41,310 nucleotides of DNA from Flavobacteriaceae bacterium. GTDB lineage: Bacteria; Bacteroidota; Bacteroidia; Flavobacteriales; Flavobacteriaceae. The position numbers were made by a program, and so were the translations under genes. The number at the start of each line of letters is the position of its first letter. Positions within the stretch are counted from its first letter, which is position 1. A model generated the notes under the pieces. The model was not told the origin of the DNA. It did not search any database and was given only the letters and a program-made list of their open reading frames with translations. The stretch is from contig JALQTJ010000009.1 in NCBI GenBank assembly GCA_023264015.1, forward strand, positions 1-41,310. The letters are read 5' to 3'. Below, in pieces: positions 7,763-16,193 of the stretch.

Positions 7763-9595
7763 TTAACTCGAAAGTGTTTGCATTTGGATGAGGTTGTAGT
7801 AGAGGCCTTTTTTGGCTAAAAGCTCTGAATGCGTGCCGATTTCGGCCACCTTTTTCTTGTCGATCACTACAATGCGATCCGCATTTTGAACGGTGGATAG
7901 GCGATGTGCAATAATGAAGGTGGTTCGGTTCTTCTGAATGGAAGCTAAGGCTTGTTGAACCTCTTTTTCACTCTCTGTGTCTAGGGCTGAGGTGGCCTCA
8001 TCTAATATCAGAATGGGAGCGTCTTTGTAAAAGGCTCTGGCAATTGAGATCCGCTGTTTTTGTCCACCGCTCAGTCGATTTCCATCGTCTCCTAATTCGG
8101 TTTCGTAACCTTGTTCAAGGGTGTGAATAAAGCTTGAAGCATGTGCATCTGTGGCGGCGTTCTTCACCGTTTCAATTTTTGCGTTTGAAGCTCCAAGAGC
8201 AATGTTTTCAATTACAGGGGCATTGAAAAGCATGGCTTCTTGTGTTACAAAAGCGATATGTTTTCTGAGGTCGGCTTTTGAAAAGGCCGTGATGTCTATT
8301 CCGTCAATCTGAAGATGCCCTTGCTGAATGTCGTACAAGCGGGCTAGTAATTGAACCAAGGTTGATTTTCCGCTTCCTGACGTGCCCACTATGGCGACGG
8401 TTTCACCCTTTTTTACCTTTAGATTAAAATCTTCAAGGACTGTAGATTCACCATAACTAAAGCTCAAGTGTTGAAATTCAATTTCTCGATTGAATTGAAA
8501 TGGTTGTGGAGACGAAGGGTCGACAATGGTGTTTTTGGCGTCTAGAATTTCTAAGATGCGATCGAGGGCTGGTCTTCCTTTTTTGAGGTTGTAATTAACG
8601 GTGGTTAAGAATTTAACCGGATTGATGATGGTGTAAAAGAGACCGATATATCCCATGAATTCTTGAGGGCTTAAGGCAGCATCTCCTTTAAGTACTAAAG
8701 ACCCTCCATACCACAAAACGACCAGTACCACTAGCACTCCTAGAAATTCACTTAAAGGAGAGGCCATAGCATTTCGCTGAATGACGCGATTCATTATCTC
8801 CCTTAGGTTTGAGGTGCTACGGTTGAATTTCTGATTGAAATAGGGCTCTGCGGTAAATGATTTAATGACCATGAGCTTGCCCAGGGTTTCTTCGAAAAAA
8901 GAAAGAAGTAATCCCGTTTCTTGCTGTGCCTTCAAAGATTGGGCCTTGAGCGTCTTGCCTACGCGAGCTATGATGAATCCGGCGACAGGAAAAAAGAGCA
9001 AAACAAAAAGGGTTAATTGCCAACTCAAAACAAGCATTGAGGCGAGAACCAATAGGATAGTGAAAGGTTCGCGACTCAGTGTTTCAAACGAATTAATAAT
9101 CGATTGCTCTACCTCTTTTACGTCTGCCGTCATTCTTGCGATTAAATCTCCTTTTCGCTTCTGTTTAGAAAAACTTAGTGGCAAGGCTAAAAGCTTTCTA
9201 TACAGATGATCTTGCAGGTCTTTAACCATTCCGGTGCGTAAAAACGAGAGCGCATATGCTGCGAGATAGCGAAAGGTGTTTTTTAATAAAAATATAATTC
9301 CGCTCAGCAGCACGATAGCTAACAGTGCCCCGACTTCATCTGATTGCTCTGCACGTGCGGTAATGAAGTAATTGAGCTGTTGTTCTATGAAGTTTTTAAT
9401 GCTACCAATTCCTTGGAATTGAGGGGGTTCAGTTACCCTGGGTTGTGTGCCGAATAGAATTCCAAGAGTAGGAATAAAGATGAGGATAGACAGTACATTG
9501 AATACCGCATATAGTATATTGAATACCGCATTAGCTACCGCACTTCCTAGATAAGGATTGGCGTATCCAAGAAGTCTCTTGTATTCTTTCATCAA
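7763..9595 (-). CDS. MsbA-like ABC exporter (fused permease and ATPase)
   Basis: A 610-residue half-transporter. Roughly residues 1-345 form the six-helix membrane domain and the rest is the ATPase. It shows Walker A GTSGSGKST (404-412), signature LSGGQ (508-512), Walker B LILDEA (about 529-534) and the H-loop histidine at 564. A homodimer exporting a lipid or glycolipid across the inner membrane is the usual role of this subfamily. The neighbouring glycosyltransferase and phosphohexomutase support an envelope-glycolipid role, but the substrate is not shown. Its start overlaps the phosphohexomutase stop by four bases. Confidence 0.9.
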   Translation of the reverse strand: MMKEYKRLLGYANPYLGSAVANAVFNILYAVFNVLSILIFIPTLGILFGTQPRVTEPPQFQGIGSIKNFIEQQLNYFITARAEQSDEVGALLAIVLLSGIIFLLKNTFRYLAAYALSFLRTGMVKDLQDHLYRKLLALPLSFSKQKRKGDLIARMTADVKEVEQSIINSFETLSREPFTILLVLASMLVLSWQLTLFVLLFFPVAGFIIARVGKTLKAQSLKAQQETGLLLSFFEETLGKLMVIKSFTAEPYFNQKFNRSTSNLREIMNRVIQRNAMASPLSEFLGVLVVLVVLWYGGSLVLKGDAALSPQEFMGYIGLFYTIINPVKFLTTVNYNLKKGRPALDRILEILDAKNTIVDPSSPQPFQFNREIEFQHLSFSYGESTVLEDFNLKVKKGETVAIVGTSGSGKSTLVQLLARLYDIQQGHLQIDGIDITAFSKADLRKHIAFVTQEAMLFNAPVIENIALGASNAKIETVKNAATDAHASSFIHTLEQGYETELGDDGNRLSGGQKQRISIARAFYKDAPILILDEATSALDTESEKEVQQALASIQKNRTTFIIAHRLSTVQNADRIVVIDKKKVAEIGTHSELLAKKGLYYNLIQMQTLSS

Positions 9596-11298
9596 TCGAG
9601 ATCTAAAGCAGTTACAATTTGATCTATGCGTTCTTCTAGAATCTCCTTTTGCATACTGTAGTTGGCAGCGTCATCTAGTGGCGTGTGAACACTGAAATAG
9701 AATTTAATTTTAGGTTCTGTACCGCTAGGTCGAGCTGCAATGCGACTTCCTTTAGTGGTTTCTAATATGATCACATTGGCTTTGGGAAGCAGAATAGGCG
9801 TGCGCTCACCCGTTTGAATGTTTACGATTTCTTGTGAATGGTAATCTTCAATCTTAACCACAGGCTCTCCAGCAACTTCTTTTGGCGGATGTGATCTGAA
9901 CCCTTTCATCATGGCTTCAATCTCTTCTGCACCAGACTGCCCTTTTTTAGTAATGGATATAAGACGCTCTTGGTAAAGGCCGTACTTGACATAGCAATCG
10001 AGGAGGTAATCGTACAGGGTTAGGCCCCTACTTTTCAATTCACAGGCAATCTCAGCGGCTAGAAGACTAGAGGTTACCGCATCTTTATCTCTTACAAAGT
10101 CACCCACCATATAGCCGTAACTTTCTTCACCTCCTCCTATGAAACTGAGTTCGGGATGGTCCTTGATGAGTTTTCCGATCCATTTAAACCCAGTAAGCGT
10201 TTGTTCAAACCGCACCCCGTATTGCTCTGCCATGATAGCGATCATTGGCGTTGATACAATGGTAGAGGCAATAAATTCATTTCCGTTAAATCCTCTTTTT
10301 TTATGGTGGGCTAACAAATATTCTGTTAAAACGATCATGGCTTGATTGCCATTTAGAATTTTCAAGCCTCCTGAAGTCTCTCGCGCCGCAATTCCCAAAC
10401 GGTCACTGTCAGGATCTGTACCAATAACTAGATCAGCATCAAGATGCTCCGCCAGCTGGATAGCCATGCTTAATGCTTCTGGTTCTTCGGGATTAGGGGA
10501 AAGTACAGTACTAAAATCAGGATCTACGATGGCCTGTTCTTCAACAATGTGAACATTTTTGAATCCTGCTTGCTGCAGTACTTGAGGAACCGCAGTAATT
10601 GAGGTGCCGTGTATAGAAGTGAATACCAGTGAGAAAAGGTTGCGATCGCCTTGGCCAAGGGATCCGTGCTTTATGGATGCTTCAAAGAAGGCCTTATCGA
10701 CCTCTTTGTCAATAAGGGCAATGCAGTCTTCTTTTGCGTCAAAGCGTATAGCCGAATAGTCAAGGCCTTGAATTTCTGCTATAATCTCATTGTCTTCAGG
10801 AGGCACAATTTGACCTCCATCGTTCCAATACACTTTGTAGCCGTTGTATTCAGGTGGATTATGAGAGGCCGTTAAGACAATACCTATATCAGCGGATAAG
10901 TGTTTAACAGCAAATGATAATTCAGGCGTCGTTCGCAAGGCGCTAAACAGCGAAACTTCAATACCATTTGCGCTAAAAATTTCGGCAACCAGTCGACCGA
11001 GTGTGTCGCTTTGATGACGACAGTCATACGCGATCACTGCGGATAAGTTTTTGCTTGGATAGCGTTTTTTGAGGTAGTTACTAAGTCCTTGAGTAGCCTT
11101 TCCTAAGGTGTATTTGTTGATGCGATTCGTTCCTACGCCTAGCACCCCTCTCATCCCTCCAGTTCCAAAAGCCAACTCTTTGTAAAAGGCGTCCACTAAC
11201 TCCTCATCATCGTGCTCTATTAGCTGCTTTACTTGACTTTGGGTTTCAAGATCAAATATGGGATTTAACCATGTATGTGCTCTCTCTTGAGGGGTCAT
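9592..11298 (-). CDS. Phosphoglucomutase/phosphomannomutase (alpha-D-phosphohexomutase)
   Basis: A 568-residue phosphohexomutase that interconverts hexose 1- and 6-phosphates. The phosphoserine loop TASHNP carries the active-site Ser145. The metal-binding loop GTDPDSDR supplies Asp295, Asp297 and Asp299. The sugar-binding loop GGEESYG and the C-terminal phosphate loop RPSGTEPKIKFY are both intact. Length and order fit the PgcA-like group. It overlaps the glycosyltransferase upstream and the ABC exporter downstream by ATGA junctions, so it is probably translated in a coupled manner. It likely supplies hexose-1-phosphate for sugar nucleotides used in the envelope, and may also serve central metabolism. 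Confidence 0.94.
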   Translation of the reverse strand: MTPQERAHTWLNPIFDLETQSQVKQLIEHDDEELVDAFYKELAFGTGGMRGVLGVGTNRINKYTLGKATQGLSNYLKKRYPSKNLSAVIAYDCRHQSDTLGRLVAEIFSANGIEVSLFSALRTTPELSFAVKHLSADIGIVLTASHNPPEYNGYKVYWNDGGQIVPPEDNEIIAEIQGLDYSAIRFDAKEDCIALIDKEVDKAFFEASIKHGSLGQGDRNLFSLVFTSIHGTSITAVPQVLQQAGFKNVHIVEEQAIVDPDFSTVLSPNPEEPEALSMAIQLAEHLDADLVIGTDPDSDRLGIAARETSGGLKILNGNQAMIVLTEYLLAHHKKRGFNGNEFIASTIVSTPMIAIMAEQYGVRFEQTLTGFKWIGKLIKDHPELSFIGGGEESYGYMVGDFVRDKDAVTSSLLAAEIACELKSRGLTLYDYLLDCYVKYGLYQERLISITKKGQSGAEEIEAMMKGFRSHPPKEVAGEPVVKIEDYHSQEIVNIQTGERTPILLPKANVIILETTKGSRIAARPSGTEPKIKFYFSVHTPLDDAANYSMQKEILEERIDQIVTALDLD

Positions 11299-12254
11299 AA
11301 GTCGTTGCTACTATTTAGTGATTCGGTGATGGTGTATCGTTCTTTGGATCCTTCGTTCCGAATAATCAGTTCGCCAATAAACCCTGCTAAAAAGAGTTGT
11401 GTTCCAATAATCATTGCACTAAGGGCAAGATAAAAGACAGGGCGATCTGTAATCAGTCGTGCAGTAGTATTGAAAAATAATTTATCGATACCCATGTAAA
11501 AGGCAGCCCCAAATCCGAAGAGGAACATTAAAACTCCAAAGGCTCCGAAAAAATGCATGGGTCTTCTGCCAAATCGACTCACAAAGTGCACGGTCATCAG
11601 GTCTAGCATTCCGTTTAAGAAACGCTCTGGACCAAATTTGGTAGTTCCGTATTTGCGCGCTTGATGCGCCACTTCTTTTTCACCGATGCGGTTGAATCCA
11701 GCAGAAGCGGCTAATACCGGAATGTAACGGTGCATTTCTCCCTTGATGTCAAGTGCTTTAACTACCTCTGAACGGTACATCTTTAATCCGCAATTGAAAT
11801 CGTGTAGTTGGATTTTCGAGGTTTTTCGTGCTGCCCAATTGAAAAGCTTAGACGGTAAATTCTTAGTAATGAGGTTATCGTAGCGCTTGCGCTTCCATCC
11901 TGATACGAGGTCATACCCTTCGCTTTGCATGAGTGCAAGTAAAGCCGGTAGTTCTTCAGGGTTATCTTGTAAGTCTGCATCCATAGTGGCTACCCACTGC
12001 CCTTGAGTTCGTTTAAAGCCAGCGTGCAATGCTTGGGATTTTCCAAAGTTCTTAGCGAATTTTAATGCTTTAATCGCGGGATTCTTTTTGCATAAATCGG
12101 ATAGAATCTCCCATGAATCATCGGTACTGCCGTCATCTACGAAGAGAATCTCGTATTTGATACCGTACTCTTGCATAACCGAAACGATCCATGCACTTAA
12201 TTCAGGCAAGGATTCGGCTTCGTTGTAAAGAGGAATAACAATTGACAGCTGCAT
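11295..12254 (-). CDS. Family 2 glycosyltransferase, DPM1/GtrB-like, membrane anchored
   Basis: A 319-residue GT-A fold enzyme. The N-terminus has SIVIPLYNEAESL and VDDGSTDDSW, followed by MDADLQDNPEE, whose DxD is the metal and nucleotide-sugar site. Two C-terminal hydrophobic segments (about residues 228-252 and 268-295) anchor it in the inner membrane, as in polyprenyl-phosphate glycosyltransferases. It probably moves a hexose from a nucleotide sugar to polyprenyl phosphate, but the sugar is unknown. It lies 29 bases after the DUF4199 gene and overlaps the phosphohexomutase start by four bases. Confidence 0.9.
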   Translation of the reverse strand: MQLSIVIPLYNEAESLPELSAWIVSVMQEYGIKYEILFVDDGSTDDSWEILSDLCKKNPAIKALKFAKNFGKSQALHAGFKRTQGQWVATMDADLQDNPEELPALLALMQSEGYDLVSGWKRKRYDNLITKNLPSKLFNWAARKTSKIQLHDFNCGLKMYRSEVVKALDIKGEMHRYIPVLAASAGFNRIGEKEVAHQARKYGTTKFGPERFLNGMLDLMTVHFVSRFGRRPMHFFGAFGVLMFLFGFGAAFYMGIDKLFFNTTARLITDRPVFYLALSAMIIGTQLFLAGFIGELIIRNEGSKERYTITESLNSSNDL

Positions 12255-12283
12255 AGCAGCATCAAAAGTAAGATTTTATTGAT

Positions 12284-12799
12284 CTATTCTTCGCTTTTTC
12301 TAAGGATAGCAGCAGGTAGAAGAGATAATAAAAAACCAAAAATGACTGAGAAAAGCAGTCCAAAAGCCGCTTGGATGGCTGGGGTTTGGAACCGCTGCAT
12401 TGCTGCAAGTTGTGCGTCGATTTGTTCTAGGGTTAGTTCGGTATTCTCAATAAGCTGCTCGCGCTGAAAGTTCATCGCCTTTGACATTGTCTCAGGATCT
12501 ATCACTCGTGTTAAAATGAGGTTGAAAAGCACTACGATGATACCACTAACAAGGGCAATTCCGACACCGATTTTAACCCCTTGCCAGAATGTCATCAGCC
12601 CTGCATTGGCATTGCGGTACTGAAACATTCCTATGGCATACAGTGCAACCGAAAGAACAACGCTGACGATAGTCACCATTGTTCCACCTTGATAATGCAT
12701 GTCCATAGTGTAGAGCATAAAAGAAAATACAGCACTTAAAGCACCTAAAATGCCACCATAAGTAAGAATGAAAGATCTAGTCTGAAGCGGAGTTTCCAT
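12284..12799 (-). CDS. DUF4199 family membrane protein
   Basis: A 171-residue protein with four predicted membrane helices (about residues 9-30, 40-60, 70-95 and 140-163). A polar loop of about 40 residues lies between helices three and four (RVIDPETMSKAMNFQREQLI and onwards). This layout and the sequence style match DUF4199, a family of unknown function mainly found in Bacteroidota. It is the first gene of a five-gene run (DUF4199, glycosyltransferase, phosphohexomutase, ABC exporter, RsmB-like). A role in lipid-linked glycan handling is suggested only by these neighbours. Confidence 0.8.
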   Translation of the reverse strand: METPLQTRSFILTYGGILGALSAVFSFMLYTMDMHYQGGTMVTIVSVVLSVALYAIGMFQYRNANAGLMTFWQGVKIGVGIALVSGIIVVLFNLILTRVIDPETMSKAMNFQREQLIENTELTLEQIDAQLAAMQRFQTPAIQAAFGLLFSVIFGFLLSLLPAAILRKSEE

Positions 12800-12822
12800 A
12801 TTGTTTATTTAGTTTGGTGGTT

Positions 12823-12853
12823 TAAAAGTATGAATTAATTGTTCGAGCTTCAA
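12823..12853 (-). promoter_or_regulatory. Promoter for the DUF4199-glycosyltransferase operon
   Basis: On the minus strand TTG (12851-12853) is followed after 20 bases by TACTTTTA (12823-12830), one mismatch from TAnnTTTG. The start codon at 12799 is 23 bases downstream. It is divergent from the L31 promoter, with about 30 bases between the two -33 boxes. Confidence 0.55.
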
Positions 12854-12884
12854 TAAAAGAGACTTTTTCAGCGCACAAAATGCT

Positions 12885-12915
12885 TTGCTTTACTAGAAAG
12901 TTTGAGTTATATTTG
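12885..12915 (+). promoter_or_regulatory. Bacteroidota-type promoter for L31
   Basis: TTG (12885-12887) is followed after 20 bases by TATATTTG (12908-12915), an exact TAnnTTTG box. The ATG of L31 is 25 bases further on. Confidence 0.75.
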
Positions 12916-12940
12916 CACTCTCAAATTTGAATTACGGGTT

Positions 12941-13192
12941 ATGAAAAGCGAAATCCACCCAGAAAATTATAGACTAGTTGCGTTTAAAGACATGTCAAAT
13001 GACGATATCTTTATTACAAAATCGGCGGCTGAGTCAAAAGAAACGATTGATGTTGATGGTGTGAGCTATCCTCTAATTAAAGTAGAGATTTCTCGAACTT
13101 CACATCCGTTTTACACAGGTAAATCTAAACTAGTCGATACGGCTGGTCGAATTGATAAATTCAAAAACAAATACGCTAAGTTTCAAAAGTAA
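12941..13192 (+). CDS. rpmE2: 50S ribosomal protein bL31, type B
   Basis: An 83-residue protein starting [13 protein letters not shown] and containing [11 protein letters not shown], both typical of type B L31. It has no cysteine, so it is the zinc-independent form. The frame is open upstream to a TTG at 12902, but that would include the -7 promoter box. The ATG at 12941 gives the expected family length and N-terminus. It is a single-gene unit with a promoter at 12885-12915 and a strong terminator at 13218-13247. Confidence 0.96.
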   Translation: MKSEIHPENYRLVAFKDMSNDDIFITKSAAESKETIDVDGVSYPLIKVEISRTSHPFYTGKSKLVDTAGRIDKFKNKYAKFQK

Positions 13193-13217
13193 GCTTGCGT
13201 TTTGTAGAACCTTGTTT

Positions 13218-13247
13218 ACACCCCCGATTTCGGGGGTGTTTTTTTTT
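13218..13247 (+). terminator. Intrinsic terminator after L31
   Basis: A perfect 9-bp stem (ACACCCCCG / CGGGGGTGT) with loop ATTT, followed by eight T (13240-13247). The stem is GC-rich and begins 25 bases after the L31 stop. Confidence 0.92.
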
Positions 13248-13257
13248 GAACACATTG

Positions 13258-13265
13258 TACCTTTG
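13258..13265 (+). promoter_or_regulatory. -7 box for the GlmU-like gene
   Basis: TACCTTTG matches TAnnTTTG and lies 17 bases before the ATG at 13283. No TTG stands at the right distance upstream (GTG at 13236-13238 is the closest), partly because the L31 terminator fills that space. Confidence 0.5.
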
Positions 13266-13282
13266 CAACTAGAATTTGGTCC

Positions 13283-14446
13283 ATGCATTACGTACTAAGT
13301 GATTTTGGTAAAACCACAGACTTTTTTCCGCTGTGTTTGTCTAGACCGCTATCAGAATTAAGGTTTGGAGTGCTTACTATAGCAGAGCAGTGGAAAGGTC
13401 TTATCTCTGATGGATTCTTTTGCTACGATACCTTACCTCATTTAGCTCCCTGGTATCCGCCCTTAAGTTCAGAAAAAGAGCACGTTGTACTCAATGGATC
13501 TGTTTTTCCTACTCAGGCCATGGCAGCTGCCGTTATGGGCCTAGCTACTGATGAAGTACTCGTTCAAGGTACTATTGAAATAGCACGGCGTATAAAGCCT
13601 GATTCTAGAGATGTCAATCGAATCGTCTTTGAAGATCATCCTGTGGTGGAGCTGGTTCAGCCTTCAGATCTATTTTCTAAGCTCGACCTTGTTTTAAGCG
13701 ATGCGATTCAGGTGCATATTCAACATAAGAAATCCGAAGCGCTACATCCCTCTTGCTGCGTAATCGGAAAACATCCAGTTTTCATGGATGATGGGGCGAT
13801 AGCCTACGCGGCCACTTTTAACACCGAGAACGGGCCCATTTACATTGGCAAAAATGCATTGGTTATGGAAGGTTCGCTCATTCGAGGACCTTTCGTCTTA
13901 GGCGACTCAGGTGTTGTTAAAATGGGGGCTAAAATCTATGGACCCTCAGTGGTAGGGCCTCACTCTAAGGTTGGAGGAGAGCTGAATAACGTTACGATTC
14001 ATTCCTATTCGAATAAAGGGCACGATGGGTATTTGGGGAATGCGGTCATTGGACAGTGGTGCAATTTGGGTGCTAACACCACCAATTCGAACCTGAAGAA
14101 CACCTTCGAAGAGGTGCGATTATACCGGTATTCGTCAAGGCGATTTGAGCCTACGGGACTTCAATTCTGCGGTTTGGTTATGGGAGATCACTCGAAAACG
14201 GCTATCGGCACAATGCTCAATACGGGAACGGTAATAGGTTTCAGTACGAATGTATTCTCAAGCGGATTTCCTAGGAATTTCATCCCAAGCTTTAAATGGG
14301 GAGGTGCTCAAGGATTAAGTGAGTACCGTTTAGATAAAGCAAAACGCACTGCTGAAGAAATGATGAAGCGCAGAGATGTTTCTTTTGCAGCAAAAGAGGA
14401 GGCGCTTTTTGATACCTTACATGAATTAATTCCACAATGGGAGTAG
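13283..14446 (+). CDS. GlmU-like putative sugar nucleotidyltransferase with left-handed beta-helix
   Basis: A 387-residue protein. The N-terminal 150 residues have the conserved segment RPLSELRFGVLTIAEQW, seen in a Bacteroidota group annotated as GlmU-like or putative sugar nucleotidyltransferase. The C-terminal half has hexapeptide repeats (IGKNALVMEGSLIRGPFVLG, GAKIYGPSVVG, VIGQWCNLGANTTNSNL) that form a left-handed beta-helix, as in GlmU. The classical pyrophosphorylase motif GGxGTRL is not present near the N-terminus, so the reaction is uncertain. Its last ten bases overlap mtaB, so the two are probably cotranscribed. A role in UDP-GlcNAc or other nucleotide-sugar synthesis is an inference from the fold. 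Confidence 0.8.
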   Translation: MHYVLSDFGKTTDFFPLCLSRPLSELRFGVLTIAEQWKGLISDGFFCYDTLPHLAPWYPPLSSEKEHVVLNGSVFPTQAMAAAVMGLATDEVLVQGTIEIARRIKPDSRDVNRIVFEDHPVVELVQPSDLFSKLDLVLSDAIQVHIQHKKSEALHPSCCVIGKHPVFMDDGAIAYAATFNTENGPIYIGKNALVMEGSLIRGPFVLGDSGVVKMGAKIYGPSVVGPHSKVGGELNNVTIHSYSNKGHDGYLGNAVIGQWCNLGANTTNSNLKNTFEEVRLYRYSSRRFEPTGLQFCGLVMGDHSKTAIGTMLNTGTVIGFSTNVFSSGFPRNFIPSFKWGGAQGLSEYRLDKAKRTAEEMMKRRDVSFAAKEEALFDTLHELIPQWE

Positions 14447-15786
14447 AGCGGTCACAAACCCATAATAGGGTTGCATTTTACACTTTGGGCTGTAAGTTGA
14501 ATTTCTCAGAGACTTCCACCTTGGCACGCTCATTAGAGCAAGAAGGGTATAAGAAGGTAGCCTTCGAAGAGGTGGCCGATGTTTATGTGATCAACACCTG
14601 TTCGGTTACTGAAAATGCCGATAAGAAGTTTAAGTCTATTGCGAAATCAGCTCATCGATTAAATCCAGAGGCTTATATCGTGGCGGTGGGATGCTATGCC
14701 CAGCTCAAACCTGAAGAATTGGCTGCAGTCGACGGGGTAGATATGGTCTTGGGGGCACGCGAAAAGTTCAGTCTCTCGAGTTACCTCAACGGGCTATTGG
14801 CGTCACCCAAAACAAATGCTCAAGGATTTGTTCACGCCTGTGAAATTGAGCAAACAGACACGTTTGTAAGTAGTTACGCTATTGGAGAACGTACGCGTGC
14901 TTTCTTAAAGGTGCAAGACGGCTGTGATTACCCATGTACCTATTGCACCATTCCGTTAGCGCGCGGAATTTCTAGAAGTGCTCCGCTGCAAGAGCTTCTC
15001 GATCAAGCGAAAGAAATAGCTGCCCAAGGTATTAAAGAAATCGTCTTGACAGGCGTTAATATTGGCGATTACGGAAAAGGGGAACATGGTAATAAAAAGC
15101 ACGACCACACTTTTTTAGAGTTAATAGAGGCATTAGATGAGGTAAAGGGAATATCGCGACTGCGCATTTCATCTATCGAGCCGAATCTCTTATCGGACCC
15201 GATTATTGATTTTGTTGCCCGTAGCAAAAATTTTGTGCCTCATTTTCACATTCCGCTGCAAAGTGGATCAGATACGCTTCTTAAGCGCATGAAAAGAAGG
15301 TACCTCACTAAACTGTATCGTCAGCGCATCGAGCGTATCCGTTCAATCATGCCAGACGCTTGTATTGGTGTTGATGTTATAGTCGGTTTTCCGGGTGAAA
15401 CGGAGGAACTGTTTTTAGAAACCTATCAGTTTTTACTCGAATTGGAAGTGTCTTATTTACACGTATTCACCTATTCTGAGCGCGAGAACACACCTGCCGC
15501 ATCAATGGAGGGAGTAGTGCCTCTTGAAGTGAGAAGAAAGCGCTCTAAAATGTTGCGGAGTCTTTCTGAAAAGAAAAAACGGCAATTTTACGAACAACAT
15601 CTTGGAACTTCACGTGAGGTACTCTTTGAAAAAGAGATCAATGAAGGTTATGCCGAAGGGTTTACAGAGAATTACATTCGCGTTAGGACACCATGGGACC
15701 CAGCGCTGTCGAACTCTTTACAAAAAGTGGCATTGGATCTTATCGACGAAAAAGGCTTTGCCCGAATAAAACAAACAGTGTCTTAG
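14437..15786 (+). CDS. mtaB: tRNA t6A37 methylthiotransferase MtaB
   Basis: A 449-residue radical SAM methylthiotransferase that converts t6A to ms2t6A at position 37 of tRNA. The three N-terminal cluster ligands are Cys19 (TLGCKLN), Cys55 (NTCSVTE) and Cys86 (VGCYAQ). The radical SAM cluster is Cys163, Cys167 and Cys170 (DGCDYPCTYC). The HIPLQSGSD and DVIVGFPGE motifs and a C-terminal TRAM-like region follow. Because the N-terminal motif is TLGCKLN and the frame is about 450 residues long, MtaB fits better than MiaB or RimO. Its stop codon overlaps that of the convergent GNAT-like gene. Confidence 0.94.
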   Translation: MGVERSQTHNRVAFYTLGCKLNFSETSTLARSLEQEGYKKVAFEEVADVYVINTCSVTENADKKFKSIAKSAHRLNPEAYIVAVGCYAQLKPEELAAVDGVDMVLGAREKFSLSSYLNGLLASPKTNAQGFVHACEIEQTDTFVSSYAIGERTRAFLKVQDGCDYPCTYCTIPLARGISRSAPLQELLDQAKEIAAQGIKEIVLTGVNIGDYGKGEHGNKKHDHTFLELIEALDEVKGISRLRISSIEPNLLSDPIIDFVARSKNFVPHFHIPLQSGSDTLLKRMKRRYLTKLYRQRIERIRSIMPDACIGVDVIVGFPGETEELFLETYQFLLELEVSYLHVFTYSERENTPAASMEGVVPLEVRRKRSKMLRSLSEKKKRQFYEQHLGTSREVLFEKEINEGYAEGFTENYIRVRTPWDPALSNSLQKVALDLIDEKGFARIKQTVS

Positions 15787-16079
15787 ATACGAATACCTAC
15801 AGGAAGCATCTCTTTATACTGTTGTCTGTTTTTTCTAAGGAAGCCCGCAATTTGAGGACTAGTGGGAACAACCCTTAATTTTTGCTCTTGTATATGTTCT
15901 AAAACTGCTTTAATAAAAGCGTCTTTGAATTCTTTGGTGTTGATTTGCTCAGGAATAACCAACTTGGTAAGAAACACCTTTTTCTCTTGTGCAGCGTATT
16001 CTATTTTGGCTAGATTTCCTTCAATGCAAACCTCGTATTGTCTTAAAAAAGTATTGTCTTTAAGGTCTAGGTTGCTCAT
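15783..16079 (-). CDS. Degenerate GNAT-fold protein (PF14542-like)
   Basis: A 98-residue protein that resembles the small YjdJ/GTN-like N-acetyltransferase group. It has an N-terminal beta region with ECIEGN-like strands (VCIEGNLAKIEY), then VIPEQ, then an amphipathic helix and KLRVVPTSPQIAGFLRKN, which matches the family ending VVPxCPxVAxYxxxH. The acetyl-CoA pyrophosphate loop expected after the VPE segment (R-G-x-G) is replaced by INTKEFKDAF, with no glycine. This makes catalysis doubtful. It converges on mtaB with overlapping stop codons. Function unknown. Confidence 0.7.
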   Translation of the reverse strand: MSNLDLKDNTFLRQYEVCIEGNLAKIEYAAQEKKVFLTKLVIPEQINTKEFKDAFIKAVLEHIQEQKLRVVPTSPQIAGFLRKNRQQYKEMLPVGIRI

Positions 16080-16193
16080 TGATTCAATAAATGTTAAGAT
16101 TTTGTAAAAATAATAAAAATCTGTCTATAAACCGCGCTAGTGACTAGTCCAGTTAACTGAAAATGAGCTTTTTGTTAAAAATCAATAGATTTT

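Noticed and set aside
8865-9209. 114-codon open frame on the plus strand
   Set aside because: It lies entirely antisense to the ABC exporter membrane domain, has no promoter and no recognisable protein features.
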